In this document: in pieces, positions 27,394-35,887 of the stretch
How positions within the stretch are numbered: position 1 is the stretch's first letter
Layout of the letters: every line of letters starts with the position of its first letter
Assembly (NCBI RefSeq): GCF_002929535.1
Contig: NZ_PJJO01000055.1
Location: 62,001-126,000 of the forward strand
Direction of reading: 5' to 3'
Length of the DNA stretch: 64,000 nt
Source: Cryobacterium sp. Y11
Lineage (GTDB): Bacteria > Actinomycetota > Actinomycetes > Actinomycetales > Microbacteriaceae
Made by a program: the position numbers and the translations under genes
Notes under the pieces: model-generated
Told to the model about the DNA's origin: nothing
Seen by the model: only the letters and a program-made list of their open reading frames with translations
The model's database searches: none

Positions 27394-27582
27394 GGGGCGA
27401 AAGGTGGCATCTCGAGTGGGGCGGGTGGGGTTGCGAGGGTGGGGCGGGGAGCCATGCGCCGCGAGATGCCACCTTTAGCCCCTTCGCAGTTTCGAAATGC
27501 CACCTTTAGCCCCTTCGCAGTTTCGAGATGCCAGTTTCGGCCCCTTGGCGGGGGCTCATGGGGCCACAACTGGCATCTCGCA
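27394..27582. repeat. Second cluster of family B repeats, including a 31-bp tandem repeat
   Basis: An inverted copy (27394-27415) is followed by three tandem units of 31 bp (27461-27553), each starting near CGAGATGCCACCTTTAG, and by a second inverted copy (27560-27582). The last tandem unit and the inverted copy pair with two mismatches around a 15-nt loop (27523-27582), the same 60-bp geometry as 25833-25892. The cluster fills the cdd-deoA gap. Confidence 0.88.
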
Positions 27583-27628
27583 GACGACGGCGGCGAACGT
27601 GGCGGCAGAGACATGGTCGGCCGCCTCA

Positions 27629-28051
27629 TTAGCGAGCGGTGCTGGCCCGGTACTCGGTGAGTTGGCGCGGCCCAAACGCATCCGGAAGCACCTCGTCAAT
27701 GGTTTTGACGCCCGACACCGTTTCGAGCAGCATGCCCGGCGCGGAGTGTTCGTAGAGCAGCTGCCGGCAGCGACCGCACGGCATGAGAATATTGCCGGCG
27801 CCGTCCACACAGGTGAACGCCACGAGCTGGCCGCCGCCGCCACGGTGCAGCGCAGAGACCAGGCCGCACTCGGCGCACAGCGTGAGGCCGTAGGAGGCAT
27901 TCTCCACGTTGCATCCGCTGATCACTCGCCCGTCATCGACGAGGGCTGCGACGCCGACCGGAAATTTCGAATACGGCACGTAGGCGGTCGCCATCGCGTC
28001 GAGGGCCACCGCGCGCAGCGCAGCCCAGTTCACCGAGTCAGCCCGGATCAT
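27629..28051 (-). CDS. cdd: Cytidine deaminase
   Basis: The enzyme deaminates cytidine and deoxycytidine to uridine forms. The 140-residue protein has the zinc motifs 'CAECGLVSALHRG' (catalytic glutamate) and 'PCGRCRQLL', plus 'VGVAALVDDGRVISGCNVEN'. I start at ATG 28051 because it overlaps the permease stop (ATGA) and gives the usual length; the longer open frame to 28468 only covers the permease gene. It is the fourth gene of the nucleoside-uptake operon. Confidence 0.95.
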   Translation of the reverse strand: MIRADSVNWAALRAVALDAMATAYVPYSKFPVGVAALVDDGRVISGCNVENASYGLTLCAECGLVSALHRGGGGQLVAFTCVDGAGNILMPCGRCRQLLYEHSAPGMLLETVSGVKTIDEVLPDAFGPRQLTEYRASTAR

Positions 28052-29346
28052 GATTTTATGTACGGCTTGCCCGACGCTGCCGGCCCGCGTGAGCGGCCGA
28101 CCAGTCCGGCGACGGCGAAGATGGTCACGAGGTAGGGCAGCATGAGCATAAATTCGCTCGGCACCGGCGAGCCGATGATGCTCAACACGCTCTGCAGGTT
28201 GCTCGCGAAGCCGAACAGCAGCGCCGCGAGGGTCGCCCGAATCGGATCCCAGCGCCCGAAGATCACCGCAGCGAGAGCAATGAAGCCCGCGCCCGCGGTC
28301 ATCTCCTTGCCGAAGGCTCCAACCGACCCGAGCGTGAAGTACGCCCCGCCGGCCCCGGCGATCGCGCCGGCGAGCGATACGTTCCAGAACCGAGTGGCGG
28401 CCACCTTGATACCGACGGTGTCGGCGGCTTGCGGATGCTCCCCCACGGCTCGCAAACGCAGGCCCCACTTGGTATGGAAAATTCCGAAGTACACCGCGAT
28501 GACGGCGAAGTACATGATGTACACGATCAGTGTCTGGCGGAACAGCACCGGGCCGAGGATCGGGATCTCGCTGAGGAAGGGGATATTGATGCGGTCAAAC
28601 TTGGGCGGCTGGTTGAGGGTTGCCGCGTTCGGGGCCAGCAGCTGCGTGAACAGGAAGCCGGTAACACCGGAGACCAGCACGTTGAGCACCACACCGACGA
28701 TGACCTGGTCGACGAAGTATTTGATCGAGAACGCCGCGAGCACAAAGGCCACGAGCATTCCGGCCAACATAGCGGCGAGCAGCCCGAGCAGCGGCTGCCC
28801 GGTGATGCTCGCGACGAGCGCCGAAGTGAACGCGCCGGCCAGCAGCTGACCCTCGATGGCCACGTTGACGACGCCGACCCGCTCCGAGATCACACCGCCG
28901 AGGGCGCCGAAGATGAGCGGCACGGCGAGACTGAGCGACCCGAACAGCAGGCCGGGAATCGGGATCGACGCGCCGGCTGACGCCCAGGCCAGGAAGCCGA
29001 GCAGCAGTAGAAAGGCGAACACGCCGCTAAGCCAGATTGGTGTCTTGCGCGAGTTGCGCACGCGCCAGGCGCTGCCGGCCGCGATGGCGAGCAGCAGCAG
29101 CGATACCACGATGCCGGTCGCCCGGGTGGGCAGATCAACGGTCGGCAGCTGGATCAGGTCGGAGGTCGTGGACAGCACCATGGTGCTGATGCCGTCTCTC
29201 CCGAAGCCGACGAGCATGATCGCGCCGAGCACAGTGAATACGCCGAGCGCGATCGGGGTTTTCCAGCTGCGGATGACCGCGGCCTTCGGGCCGTCGTCGG
29301 GCGGGGTCGGCTGGGTGGGCACACTGACGGGGGCGATGGTGCTCAT
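28048..29346 (-). CDS. Nucleoside-type ABC transporter permease 2
   Basis: The 432-residue membrane protein has about nine or ten spans and the BPD_transp_2 signature region 'GGVISERVGVVNVAIEGQLL' and 'LRLRAVGEHPQAADTVGI'. Homologues (YufQ/NupC-type) pair with a second permease, a double ATPase and BMP lipoproteins to import nucleosides. The stop overlaps cdd and the start overlaps permease 1 by 4 bp. Confidence 0.92.
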   Translation of the reverse strand: MSTIAPVSVPTQPTPPDDGPKAAVIRSWKTPIALGVFTVLGAIMLVGFGRDGISTMVLSTTSDLIQLPTVDLPTRATGIVVSLLLLAIAAGSAWRVRNSRKTPIWLSGVFAFLLLLGFLAWASAGASIPIPGLLFGSLSLAVPLIFGALGGVISERVGVVNVAIEGQLLAGAFTSALVASITGQPLLGLLAAMLAGMLVAFVLAAFSIKYFVDQVIVGVVLNVLVSGVTGFLFTQLLAPNAATLNQPPKFDRINIPFLSEIPILGPVLFRQTLIVYIMYFAVIAVYFGIFHTKWGLRLRAVGEHPQAADTVGIKVAATRFWNVSLAGAIAGAGGAYFTLGSVGAFGKEMTAGAGFIALAAVIFGRWDPIRATLAALLFGFASNLQSVLSIIGSPVPSEFMLMLPYLVTIFAVAGLVGRSRGPAASGKPYIKS

Positions 29347-30650
29347 TTCGCCGCCACCTCCTTGACGACGATCGGGCGCGCCCGAAGCGGGGTATCGCCC
29401 GGCGTCGGCAGACGGAAGATAGCTCGCACCAGCGGCGGGGCCGCGATAAACAACACGATGAGGGACTGTACAACGAGCACGATGTCAATGGGCACGCCCT
29501 CGGCGGCCTGCATCGAAAAGCTGCCGGCCTTGAACGCTCCGAAGAGGATGCCCGCGGCGAAGACTCCCCAGGGCTTGGACCGCCCGAGCAGCGCGACGGT
29601 AATCGCGTCGAAGCCGATGCCGGAGTCGACCGTGGCGCCGAACCCGCTCGTCGTGGTGCCGAGCACCTGGTTAATGCCGGCCAGGCCGACGAGGCCGCCG
29701 GAGAGCAGCATGGCATAGACGTACATGCGCTGCACGCTGATGCCGGCGACGCGGGCGGCGTTCGGGTTCTCGCCGACAGCGCGAAATTGAAAACCGAGGT
29801 TGGAGCGAGACAGCAGCCACCAGGTAAAGATGGTGGCGGCAATCACCAGGATGAAACCGAGGTGCAGGTTGTAGTCCGGGCCGAGCAGGTCGGGGAAGAC
29901 CGCGGTTTCCTTGCTGGCCGGGCTCTTGGGATTGTTCGATCCGGGAGTGCGCAAAAAGCCCTCGCGCAACAGGTAGCTCACGAGGTAGAAGGCGACGTAG
30001 TTGAGCATGATCGTCGTGATCACTTCGTGCGCGCCGGTGCGGGCCTTCAGCAGACCAACAATGCCACCCCACAGGGCACCGCCGAGGATGCCGGCGACGA
30101 GCGCCGCTACCAAATGGATGCCGTAGGGCAGGGCGACCGCGAAGGCCACCCAGCCGCCGATCGCGGCAGCGATGAGCATCTGACCGCGGCCGCCGATGTT
30201 AAACAGGCCGACGCGGAAGCCGAGGGCCACACCGAGACCCGCCGCGATCAGCGGGGTGGCAAAGACCAGCGTCTCGGTAAACGGAGTGATCCCCTCCGCG
30301 AAACTGCCCCGACCGAAGTTATAGATCGACCCCTGGAACAGTGCCGAGTATGCCCCGGAGACGGCGCCCCAGACGTCGCCGAGCAGGTCGCTCGGTCGGG
30401 AGAAGAAGTAGCCGGCTGATTCCTGCACGTCGTCATTGGTGACGGCGATCATGACGGCGCCCACGAGCAGGGCGAGCACGACGGCAAGCACCGAAATGAT
30501 GGCGCTGCCGCTCGTGATCTCGCGGAACACGCCGTGCCAGCGGGACTCCTCATCGGTCTGCGGCCGGTCGCGCCGCGACGCGGGCTTGCCAGGAGAACCT
30601 GCGGGTGGAGTAGCCGACCCCGGCGGAGTCTGCGGCGGGGTGTCGCTCAT
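29343..30650 (-). CDS. Nucleoside-type ABC transporter permease 1
   Basis: The 435-residue protein has a Pro/Ser-rich cytosolic N-terminus (about 45 residues), then multiple spans with family motifs 'FRVGLFNIGGRGQMLIAAAI', 'GAHEVITTIMLNYVAFYLVS' and 'FRAVGENPNAARVAGI'. It is the YufP-type partner of permease 2. Its start overlaps the ATPase gene by 4 bp, so all parts are translated in step. Confidence 0.92.
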   Translation of the reverse strand: MSDTPPQTPPGSATPPAGSPGKPASRRDRPQTDEESRWHGVFREITSGSAIISVLAVVLALLVGAVMIAVTNDDVQESAGYFFSRPSDLLGDVWGAVSGAYSALFQGSIYNFGRGSFAEGITPFTETLVFATPLIAAGLGVALGFRVGLFNIGGRGQMLIAAAIGGWVAFAVALPYGIHLVAALVAGILGGALWGGIVGLLKARTGAHEVITTIMLNYVAFYLVSYLLREGFLRTPGSNNPKSPASKETAVFPDLLGPDYNLHLGFILVIAATIFTWWLLSRSNLGFQFRAVGENPNAARVAGISVQRMYVYAMLLSGGLVGLAGINQVLGTTTSGFGATVDSGIGFDAITVALLGRSKPWGVFAAGILFGAFKAGSFSMQAAEGVPIDIVLVVQSLIVLFIAAPPLVRAIFRLPTPGDTPLRARPIVVKEVAAK

Positions 30651-32197
30651 GCGGCGGCTCCTTCGGTTGGTGCGGGGGTCGTTGGTTCGGGCGTAATCGG
30701 TGCCGGCTCGCCGGCCATCATCAGGCCGAGCACGGCGCGGGGCGTGTCACCGGGCACGATACCGACGATGCGGCCGCGATACATGACCATGATGCGGTCG
30801 GCGAGGGCTGCGACCTCGTCGAGTTCGGTCGAGATCACGATGACCGCTGTGCCGGCATCGCGAGTCGCGACGATGCGCTCGTGCACGAACTCAATCGAGC
30901 CCACGTCGAGCCCACGGGTCGGTTGTGCAGCGATGAACAGCCGAAGCTCGCGGCTGAGTTCCCGCGCCAGCACGACTTTCTGCTGGTTACCGCCAGACAG
31001 ACGTCCAACAGGCGTGTCAATGCCCTGCGAGCGCACGTCAAACTCCTTGACCTTGGCCGTGGCGAATTCGGCGAGCAGCGCGAGTTGCAGGTTGAAGCGT
31101 TTAACGAAGGGCAGCCTGTGGGAGCGGTCGAGCATGAGGTTCTCGGCGATCGTGAACCCGCCGACGAGACCGTCTTCGGTGCGGTCTTCTGGCACGAAGC
31201 CGACGGCGGCGTCGAGCACCTGGCGCACCGAGTGGCCGCGCAGGGATTTTCCGTCGAGGGTAATCTCACCGACCACGCGCGGTTGCAGGCCCATCAGAGC
31301 TTCGGTCAGTTCGGTTTGCCCGTTGCCCTGCACGCCCGCGATAGCGAGGATTTCGCCGGTTGCCACTGTAAAGCTCACGTTGTTCACGAGCGCCTGGCCG
31401 CGCGGGTCGATCACGGTCAGGCCCGACACGACCAGGGCGGGCGCCCCCGGCGTTGCGGGTGCTTTGTCGACGGTGAGGTCGACGGCACGGCCAACCATGA
31501 GCGAGGCGAGTTCTTCATTGGTGGCAGTCGGGCTGGCTTCACCGACTACCTTTCCCAGACGGATGACCGTGATCCGGTCCGCAACTTCGCGCACCTCGCG
31601 CAGTTTGTGCGTGATGAAGACGATGGAGGTGCCAGCATCTTTGAGCTGGCGCATGATGACCATGAGCTCGTCGGTCTCCTGCGGCGTGAGCACGGCGGTC
31701 GGCTCATCGAAGACCAGCACCTTCGCGTCTTGGGAGAGCGCCTTGATGATCTCGACCCGCTGCTGCACACCAACGGGGAGGTCTTCGACGAGCGCATCCG
31801 GATCGACGGCGAAGCCGAACCGGTCGGAGATGTGCTTGACCCGCAAGCGCGCGGCGGCGAGATCGAGCCGGCCCCCGATACGGGTCTCTTCGTGCCCCAG
31901 CATCACGTTTTCGGCGACCGTGAACACGGGAATCAGCATGAAATGCTGATGTACCATACCGATTCCGGCCTTCATGGCATCGCCGGGCCCGGCGAAGTGC
32001 GCGGGCTTATCGTCGAGAAGAATCTCGCCCTCCTCGGCCCGGTAGAGGCCGTAGAGCACGTTCATCAGGGTGGACTTGCCAGCGCCGTTCTCACCGAGCA
32101 GAGCGTGGATCTCTCCAGCTTCGACGGTGAGGTTGATGTTGTCGTTGGCAACGAGGGCGCCGAACCGTTTGGTGATGCCGCGTAGTTCAAGCTTCAT
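30647..32197 (-). CDS. Nucleoside-type ABC transporter ATP-binding protein (two NBDs)
   Basis: Two nucleotide-binding domains are fused in 516 residues. The first has Walker A 'GENGAGKSTLMN', a variant signature 'LPVGVQQRVEIIKAL' and Walker B 'VLVFDEPTAVLT'. The second has a degenerate Walker A ('GVQGNGQTEL') and a good signature 'LSGGNQQKVVLAREL'. This asymmetry is normal for sugar/nucleoside ATPases of this class (RbsA/YufO). It heads the ATPase-permease-permease-cdd operon; a TAGAAT hexamer lies 8 nt upstream of ATG 32197. Confidence 0.94.
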   Translation of the reverse strand: MKLELRGITKRFGALVANDNINLTVEAGEIHALLGENGAGKSTLMNVLYGLYRAEEGEILLDDKPAHFAGPGDAMKAGIGMVHQHFMLIPVFTVAENVMLGHEETRIGGRLDLAAARLRVKHISDRFGFAVDPDALVEDLPVGVQQRVEIIKALSQDAKVLVFDEPTAVLTPQETDELMVIMRQLKDAGTSIVFITHKLREVREVADRITVIRLGKVVGEASPTATNEELASLMVGRAVDLTVDKAPATPGAPALVVSGLTVIDPRGQALVNNVSFTVATGEILAIAGVQGNGQTELTEALMGLQPRVVGEITLDGKSLRGHSVRQVLDAAVGFVPEDRTEDGLVGGFTIAENLMLDRSHRLPFVKRFNLQLALLAEFATAKVKEFDVRSQGIDTPVGRLSGGNQQKVVLARELSRELRLFIAAQPTRGLDVGSIEFVHERIVATRDAGTAVIVISTELDEVAALADRIMVMYRGRIVGIVPGDTPRAVLGLMMAGEPAPITPEPTTPAPTEGAAA

Positions 32198-32205
32198 AGT
32201 CTTCG

Positions 32206-32211
32206 ATTCTA
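32206..32211 (-). promoter_or_regulatory. -10 hexamer of the nucleoside ABC operon
   Basis: On the minus strand TAGAAT ends 8 nt before ATG 32197, so the mRNA leader would be very short. The BMP gene upstream ends in its own terminator, so a separate promoter is needed. Confidence 0.5.
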
Positions 32212-32253
32212 TGCGTGCGATTGCGGCCTACAAACAGCGGGCTACGGTGAACA

Positions 32254-32291
32254 AAATCGGGGAGGTCAGCCGGCGCTGACCTCCCCGATTT
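32254..32291 (-). terminator. Rho-independent terminator after the first BMP lipoprotein gene
   Basis: Read on the minus strand, AAATCGGGGAGGTCAGC pairs with its complement around a 4-nt loop and is followed by TTTTGTT. It separates BMP gene 1 from the ABC operon. Confidence 0.85.
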
Positions 32292-32319
32292 CACTGCGAG
32301 AAGCGAATGCTGCCCCGAG

Positions 32320-33426
32320 TTAGGACTGCGGGGTGGCTTCCGACTCGATGACGAGTGAGCCGTCGACGATCTGCGCCGCCAGGTCCTCGATCTCGGTCAT
32401 GATCGCCGGGTCAACCTTGGACTCCCACTCGTGCAGTGGAGCGAGGAGCACGCCCTCGTTCTCGAGGGTGCCGACGTAGGGCGTCGCGTCGAAGTTGCCG
32501 GCGGCAGCATCGGTGATGATGAGCTTCGTGGCATCCGTCATCTGCTTCATCACCGAGGTGAGGTACAGCGCGGCGAATTCAGGCGTGGTCTCGAACAAAT
32601 CGCTGTCGACGCCGATGATAGCGACGTCCTTGCCGGAGTCGGTGATGGCCTGCGCGGTGCCCTGGAAGAGCGGTCCCGCGACGGGAAGGATGATGTCAGC
32701 GCCCGCATCGATGAAGTTCTGACTCGTGGTCTTGCCAGCGGCGATGTCGTCGAAGCTGCCGGCGAAGGAGCCGGTCTGAGCGGCCTTGTCCCAGCCGAGA
32801 AGCGTGACGTCGGTGCCCTTGGCTTCGTTGTAGTAGGCGATGCCGTCCGCGAAGCCATCCATGAAGATGGTGACCGAGGGGAACTGGAGCCCGCCGTAGG
32901 TGGCGACGATGCCGGTCTTGGTGGTTCCCGCGGCGAGGTAGCCGGCGAGGAACGCTGCCTGAGCGGTGTCGTAGAGCACGGGCTTCACGTTCTCCAGCTC
33001 GAGCGGCGTGAAGTCATCATTACTGAGGGCCGTGTCGATGATGGCGAAGTCAACGTCGGGGTTGGCGATCGCGGCGTCGCGGGTGGCGGTGCCGAGGTTG
33101 AAGCCGACGGTCAGGATGAAGTTGCAGCTCGCGTCAACCATGCTGTTGACGTTGCTCGCGTACTGGTCTTCCGCAGTGGACTCGGCCTGGTTGAAGTCGA
33201 CACCAAGCTCGTCGGCCGCGGCCTCGATGCCGGCGAAACTCGACTGGTTGAAGGACTTGTCGTTGAACCCGCCAAAGTCGGAGACGATGCAGGGAACGAA
33301 GTCGCGGGCGGCGGCGGAGTTGGTGTCGTCGGTTGTGGCGGGCGCCTGAGCACACGCGGCAAGCATGGCCACGGTGCCGAACATGGCAAGACCGCCAAGG
33401 ACGGTCTTACGGATCGAAATTGTCAA
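32320..33426 (-). CDS. BMP family ABC transporter substrate-binding lipoprotein 1
   Basis: The 368-residue protein has a signal peptide and lipobox 'LAACAQ' and then a BMP (PnrA/MED) fold: 'DFGGFNDKSFNQSSFAGIEA', 'FILTVGFNLGTATRDAAI', 'DTAQAAFLAGYLAAG'. It should deliver purine or other nucleosides to the ABC transporter encoded downstream. The start codon is TTG 33426, supported by AGGAGG five bases upstream. Its own terminator follows, so the binding protein can be made in excess of the membrane parts. Confidence 0.9.
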   Translation of the reverse strand: MTISIRKTVLGGLAMFGTVAMLAACAQAPATTDDTNSAAARDFVPCIVSDFGGFNDKSFNQSSFAGIEAAADELGVDFNQAESTAEDQYASNVNSMVDASCNFILTVGFNLGTATRDAAIANPDVDFAIIDTALSNDDFTPLELENVKPVLYDTAQAAFLAGYLAAGTTKTGIVATYGGLQFPSVTIFMDGFADGIAYYNEAKGTDVTLLGWDKAAQTGSFAGSFDDIAAGKTTSQNFIDAGADIILPVAGPLFQGTAQAITDSGKDVAIIGVDSDLFETTPEFAALYLTSVMKQMTDATKLIITDAAAGNFDATPYVGTLENEGVLLAPLHEWESKVDPAIMTEIEDLAAQIVDGSLVIESEATPQS

Positions 33427-33567
33427 GATGACCTCCTGGGTGCTGCCCAGCGAGATCGCTCGGGCGTAGTGCGCTCCACGTTACCGAATGTGACGCTGCG
33501 CAGATGAGCATTGTGGATGCGCGACCGAGTCGTTACCAACCCGCGACCTTGTGGAAACAAATCACCC

Positions 33568-34644
33568 CTATTGGGGCGTACTCGGACCCGTCACGATAAG
33601 AGTTCCCGCTATAATAGCGGCCCGAATCTGCTCCAGTTCGTCAGCCAGGTCAGCCGAGACCCGAGCGGACTGATCGTGGAAATCAGCGATTTCAACGCCA
33701 CCGTTGGCGAGGGTGCCCACGTACGGTGTGTTCTCAAACGTGCCATTCAGATCGTCGGCGATAATTTCAACGACCGCGTCCTGGGTGTTCTTCAACACGC
33801 TCGTCAGCAAAACCGCACGATATTCGGCGGGAAGGGTGTCGTAACCGTCGCTGTCGACCCAAATGATGGCGACGCCATCATTTTCGACAGCGGCCGCCGC
33901 AGCTCCCTCGCCGACCTGCCCGGCGACGGGCATAATGACGTCGGCGCCCTGGTCGATGAGGCCCTGGGCGTACGACTTTCCCTTGTTAATGTCGTCGAAG
34001 TCGCCGGTGAAAAACCCATCCTGTGCGGTTTTGTTCCAGCCGAGCACCGTGACGGCCGTACCGTGAGTGGTGTTGTAGGCGGCGATGCCGTCGACGTAGC
34101 CGTCCATGAACAGCGTCACGGGCGGCTGGTTGCCGCCGCCGAAGGTGCCGACAATGCCCGTTTGGCTCACGCCGGCCGCGAGGTATCCGGCGAGGTATGC
34201 GGCCTGGGCCGTGTCGAACACGATCGGCTTCACGTTGTCGGCGTCGACCTGCTCGTCGACGATCGCGAAGTGCACGTTGGGGTTGCCCCCGGCCTGTTCG
34301 AGTGTGGCGTCGGCAAGCTCGAACCCCACCGTGAGAATAAACTCACACCCGGTCGCGACCGCCTGCGTCAGGTTGGGGGCCAGGTCTGCCTCGGCGGTCG
34401 AGACGATCGCATCCACGTCTATGCCGAACTCGACCGCTGCGCTTTGCAGGCCTTCCCAGCTGGACTGGTTGAAGGAGCGGTCTTCAAGGCCGCCGGAGTT
34501 GGTGACCATGCGGGCGCAGTAATCCGATTCCGGGCTCTGCGCGGTCTGCTCCGGAGCTGGCGCGCAGCCGACGAGCAGGGCGACGGATGCCGCAACCACA
34601 GTCAGCAGGGCAGCGGTGCGTGTGCGAGTGGTGCGGCGGGTCAT
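33568..34644 (-). CDS. BMP family ABC transporter substrate-binding lipoprotein 2
   Basis: A 358-residue paralogue of the neighbouring BMP protein, with lipobox 'LLVGCAPAP' and matching motifs 'NSGGLEDRSFNQSSWEGLQS', 'FILTVGFELADATLEQAG' and 'DTAQAAYLAGYLAAG'. It probably binds a different nucleoside or a metabolite for the same transporter. AAAGGAG precedes the ATG. A small hairpin with CCCC/GGGG arms just after the stop (33566-33577) precedes a T-rich tract. Confidence 0.9.
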   Translation of the reverse strand: MTRRTTRTRTAALLTVVAASVALLVGCAPAPEQTAQSPESDYCARMVTNSGGLEDRSFNQSSWEGLQSAAVEFGIDVDAIVSTAEADLAPNLTQAVATGCEFILTVGFELADATLEQAGGNPNVHFAIVDEQVDADNVKPIVFDTAQAAYLAGYLAAGVSQTGIVGTFGGGNQPPVTLFMDGYVDGIAAYNTTHGTAVTVLGWNKTAQDGFFTGDFDDINKGKSYAQGLIDQGADVIMPVAGQVGEGAAAAAVENDGVAIIWVDSDGYDTLPAEYRAVLLTSVLKNTQDAVVEIIADDLNGTFENTPYVGTLANGGVEIADFHDQSARVSADLADELEQIRAAIIAGTLIVTGPSTPQ

Positions 34645-34682
34645 AGCGCTCCTTTACGGCAGTGCTTACGATACCGGACCGG

Positions 34683-35804
34683 CTACAGCACGTCGGTCGA
34701 ACCGGACAGCTTGAGCGCGTCAACGACCGCCTTAACCTTTTGGGCGTTCGCACTCGTGGTGACCAGCAGTGCATCCGGGGTGTCGATCACGACGATGTCT
34801 TCGACGCCGATGAGCGCGATCATGCGGCCGGTGTGGCTGACCACGATGCCGCTCGCGGAATCGGCGAGCACCCGGGCGCCCTCACCGAGGATGGCGAGGT
34901 TGGCCTTGCGGCCGCCGGAGTGCAGCTTGGCGATCGAGGCGAAGTCGCCAACGTCGTCCCAGTCGAACTGGCCGGGAATGACCACGAGCTTGCCAGCCGC
35001 TGCGGCCGGTTCGGCGACTGAATAGTCGATGGCGATCTTCTTTAGGCGCGGCCAGACCTGGTCAACGACCGCACCGCGGGCCGGGGTATCCCAAGCCGCG
35101 GCCAGTTCCATCAGCCCGGCGTGCAGTTCCGGTTCGGTCGCCTTGATCTCGGCCAGCAGCCGGTCAGCGCGGGCGATGAAGATGCCGGCATTCCACAGGT
35201 AATTCCCGTCGGCGAGGTATCGCTCAGCCACGTCGGGATCGGGTTTTTCCACGAACGAGTCGACCGCGAGAGCGGATGGAGCGCCGTCGATCGGTAGCGA
35301 CGCCGCGCTCTTGATGTAGCCGAAGCCGATCGCGGCCTCGGTGGGTTGAATGCCGATCGTGACGATATAGCCGGCATCGGCTGCGGCGACCGCCTCGGTC
35401 ACCGCCGAACGAAACAGTACGTCGCCCTTGATGACGTGGTCGGCCGGGAACGAGCCAATGATGACGCCCGGCTCGCGCAGCTGCAAAATGGCGGCGGCGA
35501 GGCCGATCGCGGCGGTCGAGTCGCGCGGTTCGCTCTCGAGCACGACGTTCGGATCGATCAATTCGGGCAGCTGCACTTCGACGGCGGCCCGGTGGGCGCG
35601 CCCGGTGACGACCATGATGCGCTGCTCGGTCGAGAGCGGAACGAGGCGATCCCAAGTATCGCGCAGCAGTGTGTGGCCAGACCCGGTGAGGTCATGCAGA
35701 AACTTGGGGGCATCCGCTCGCGACAACGGCCACAGCCGGGAACCAATGCCACCGGCGGGAATCACACTATACAAGCGGTCGAGCGGCTCACTGGACATAA
35801 TCAT
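34683..35804 (-). CDS. manC: Mannose-1-phosphate guanylyltransferase
   Basis: The enzyme makes GDP-mannose from mannose-1-phosphate and GTP. The 373-residue nucleotidyltransferase opens with 'VIPAGGIGSRLWPLSRADAP' followed by K-F-L, has 'GSFPADHVI' and 'FVEKPDPDVAERYL', and ends in a short left-handed-helix-like tail without a PMI domain. GDP-mannose is the donor expected for the divergent glycosyltransferase at 35888. ATG 35804 sits 6 nt after a TAGTCT hexamer. M. tuberculosis calls this gene manB (Rv3264c). Confidence 0.93.
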   Translation of the reverse strand: MIMSSEPLDRLYSVIPAGGIGSRLWPLSRADAPKFLHDLTGSGHTLLRDTWDRLVPLSTEQRIMVVTGRAHRAAVEVQLPELIDPNVVLESEPRDSTAAIGLAAAILQLREPGVIIGSFPADHVIKGDVLFRSAVTEAVAAADAGYIVTIGIQPTEAAIGFGYIKSAASLPIDGAPSALAVDSFVEKPDPDVAERYLADGNYLWNAGIFIARADRLLAEIKATEPELHAGLMELAAAWDTPARGAVVDQVWPRLKKIAIDYSVAEPAAAAGKLVVIPGQFDWDDVGDFASIAKLHSGGRKANLAILGEGARVLADSASGIVVSHTGRMIALIGVEDIVVIDTPDALLVTTSANAQKVKAVVDALKLSGSTDVL

Positions 35805-35810
35805 TGGTTC

Positions 35811-35816
35811 AGACTA
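35811..35816 (-). promoter_or_regulatory. -10 hexamer of manC (leaderless)
   Basis: On the minus strand TAGTCT is followed by GAACCA and ATG 35804. It lies back-to-back with the promoter at 35876. Confidence 0.6.
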
Positions 35817-35875
35817 TCGGGCAGTCCCGACACGACTGTTCACTCGCCGGTCACCGCGCGGCAACGCCAGCTACC

Positions 35876-35881
35876 TAGCCT
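35876..35881 (+). promoter_or_regulatory. -10 hexamer of the GT4 gene (leaderless)
   Basis: TAGCCT ends 6 nt before ATG 35888. Confidence 0.6.
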
Positions 35882-35887
35882 GGAGCC

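Noticed and set aside
28052-28468. N-terminal extension of cytidine deaminase
   Set aside because: It covers the 3' end of the permease gene; the ATG at 28051 gives normal length and an ATGA coupling.
30534-32185. Two long plus-strand frames over the nucleoside ATPase gene
   Set aside because: Both are shadows of the ATPase, whose Walker and signature motifs are intact on the minus strand.
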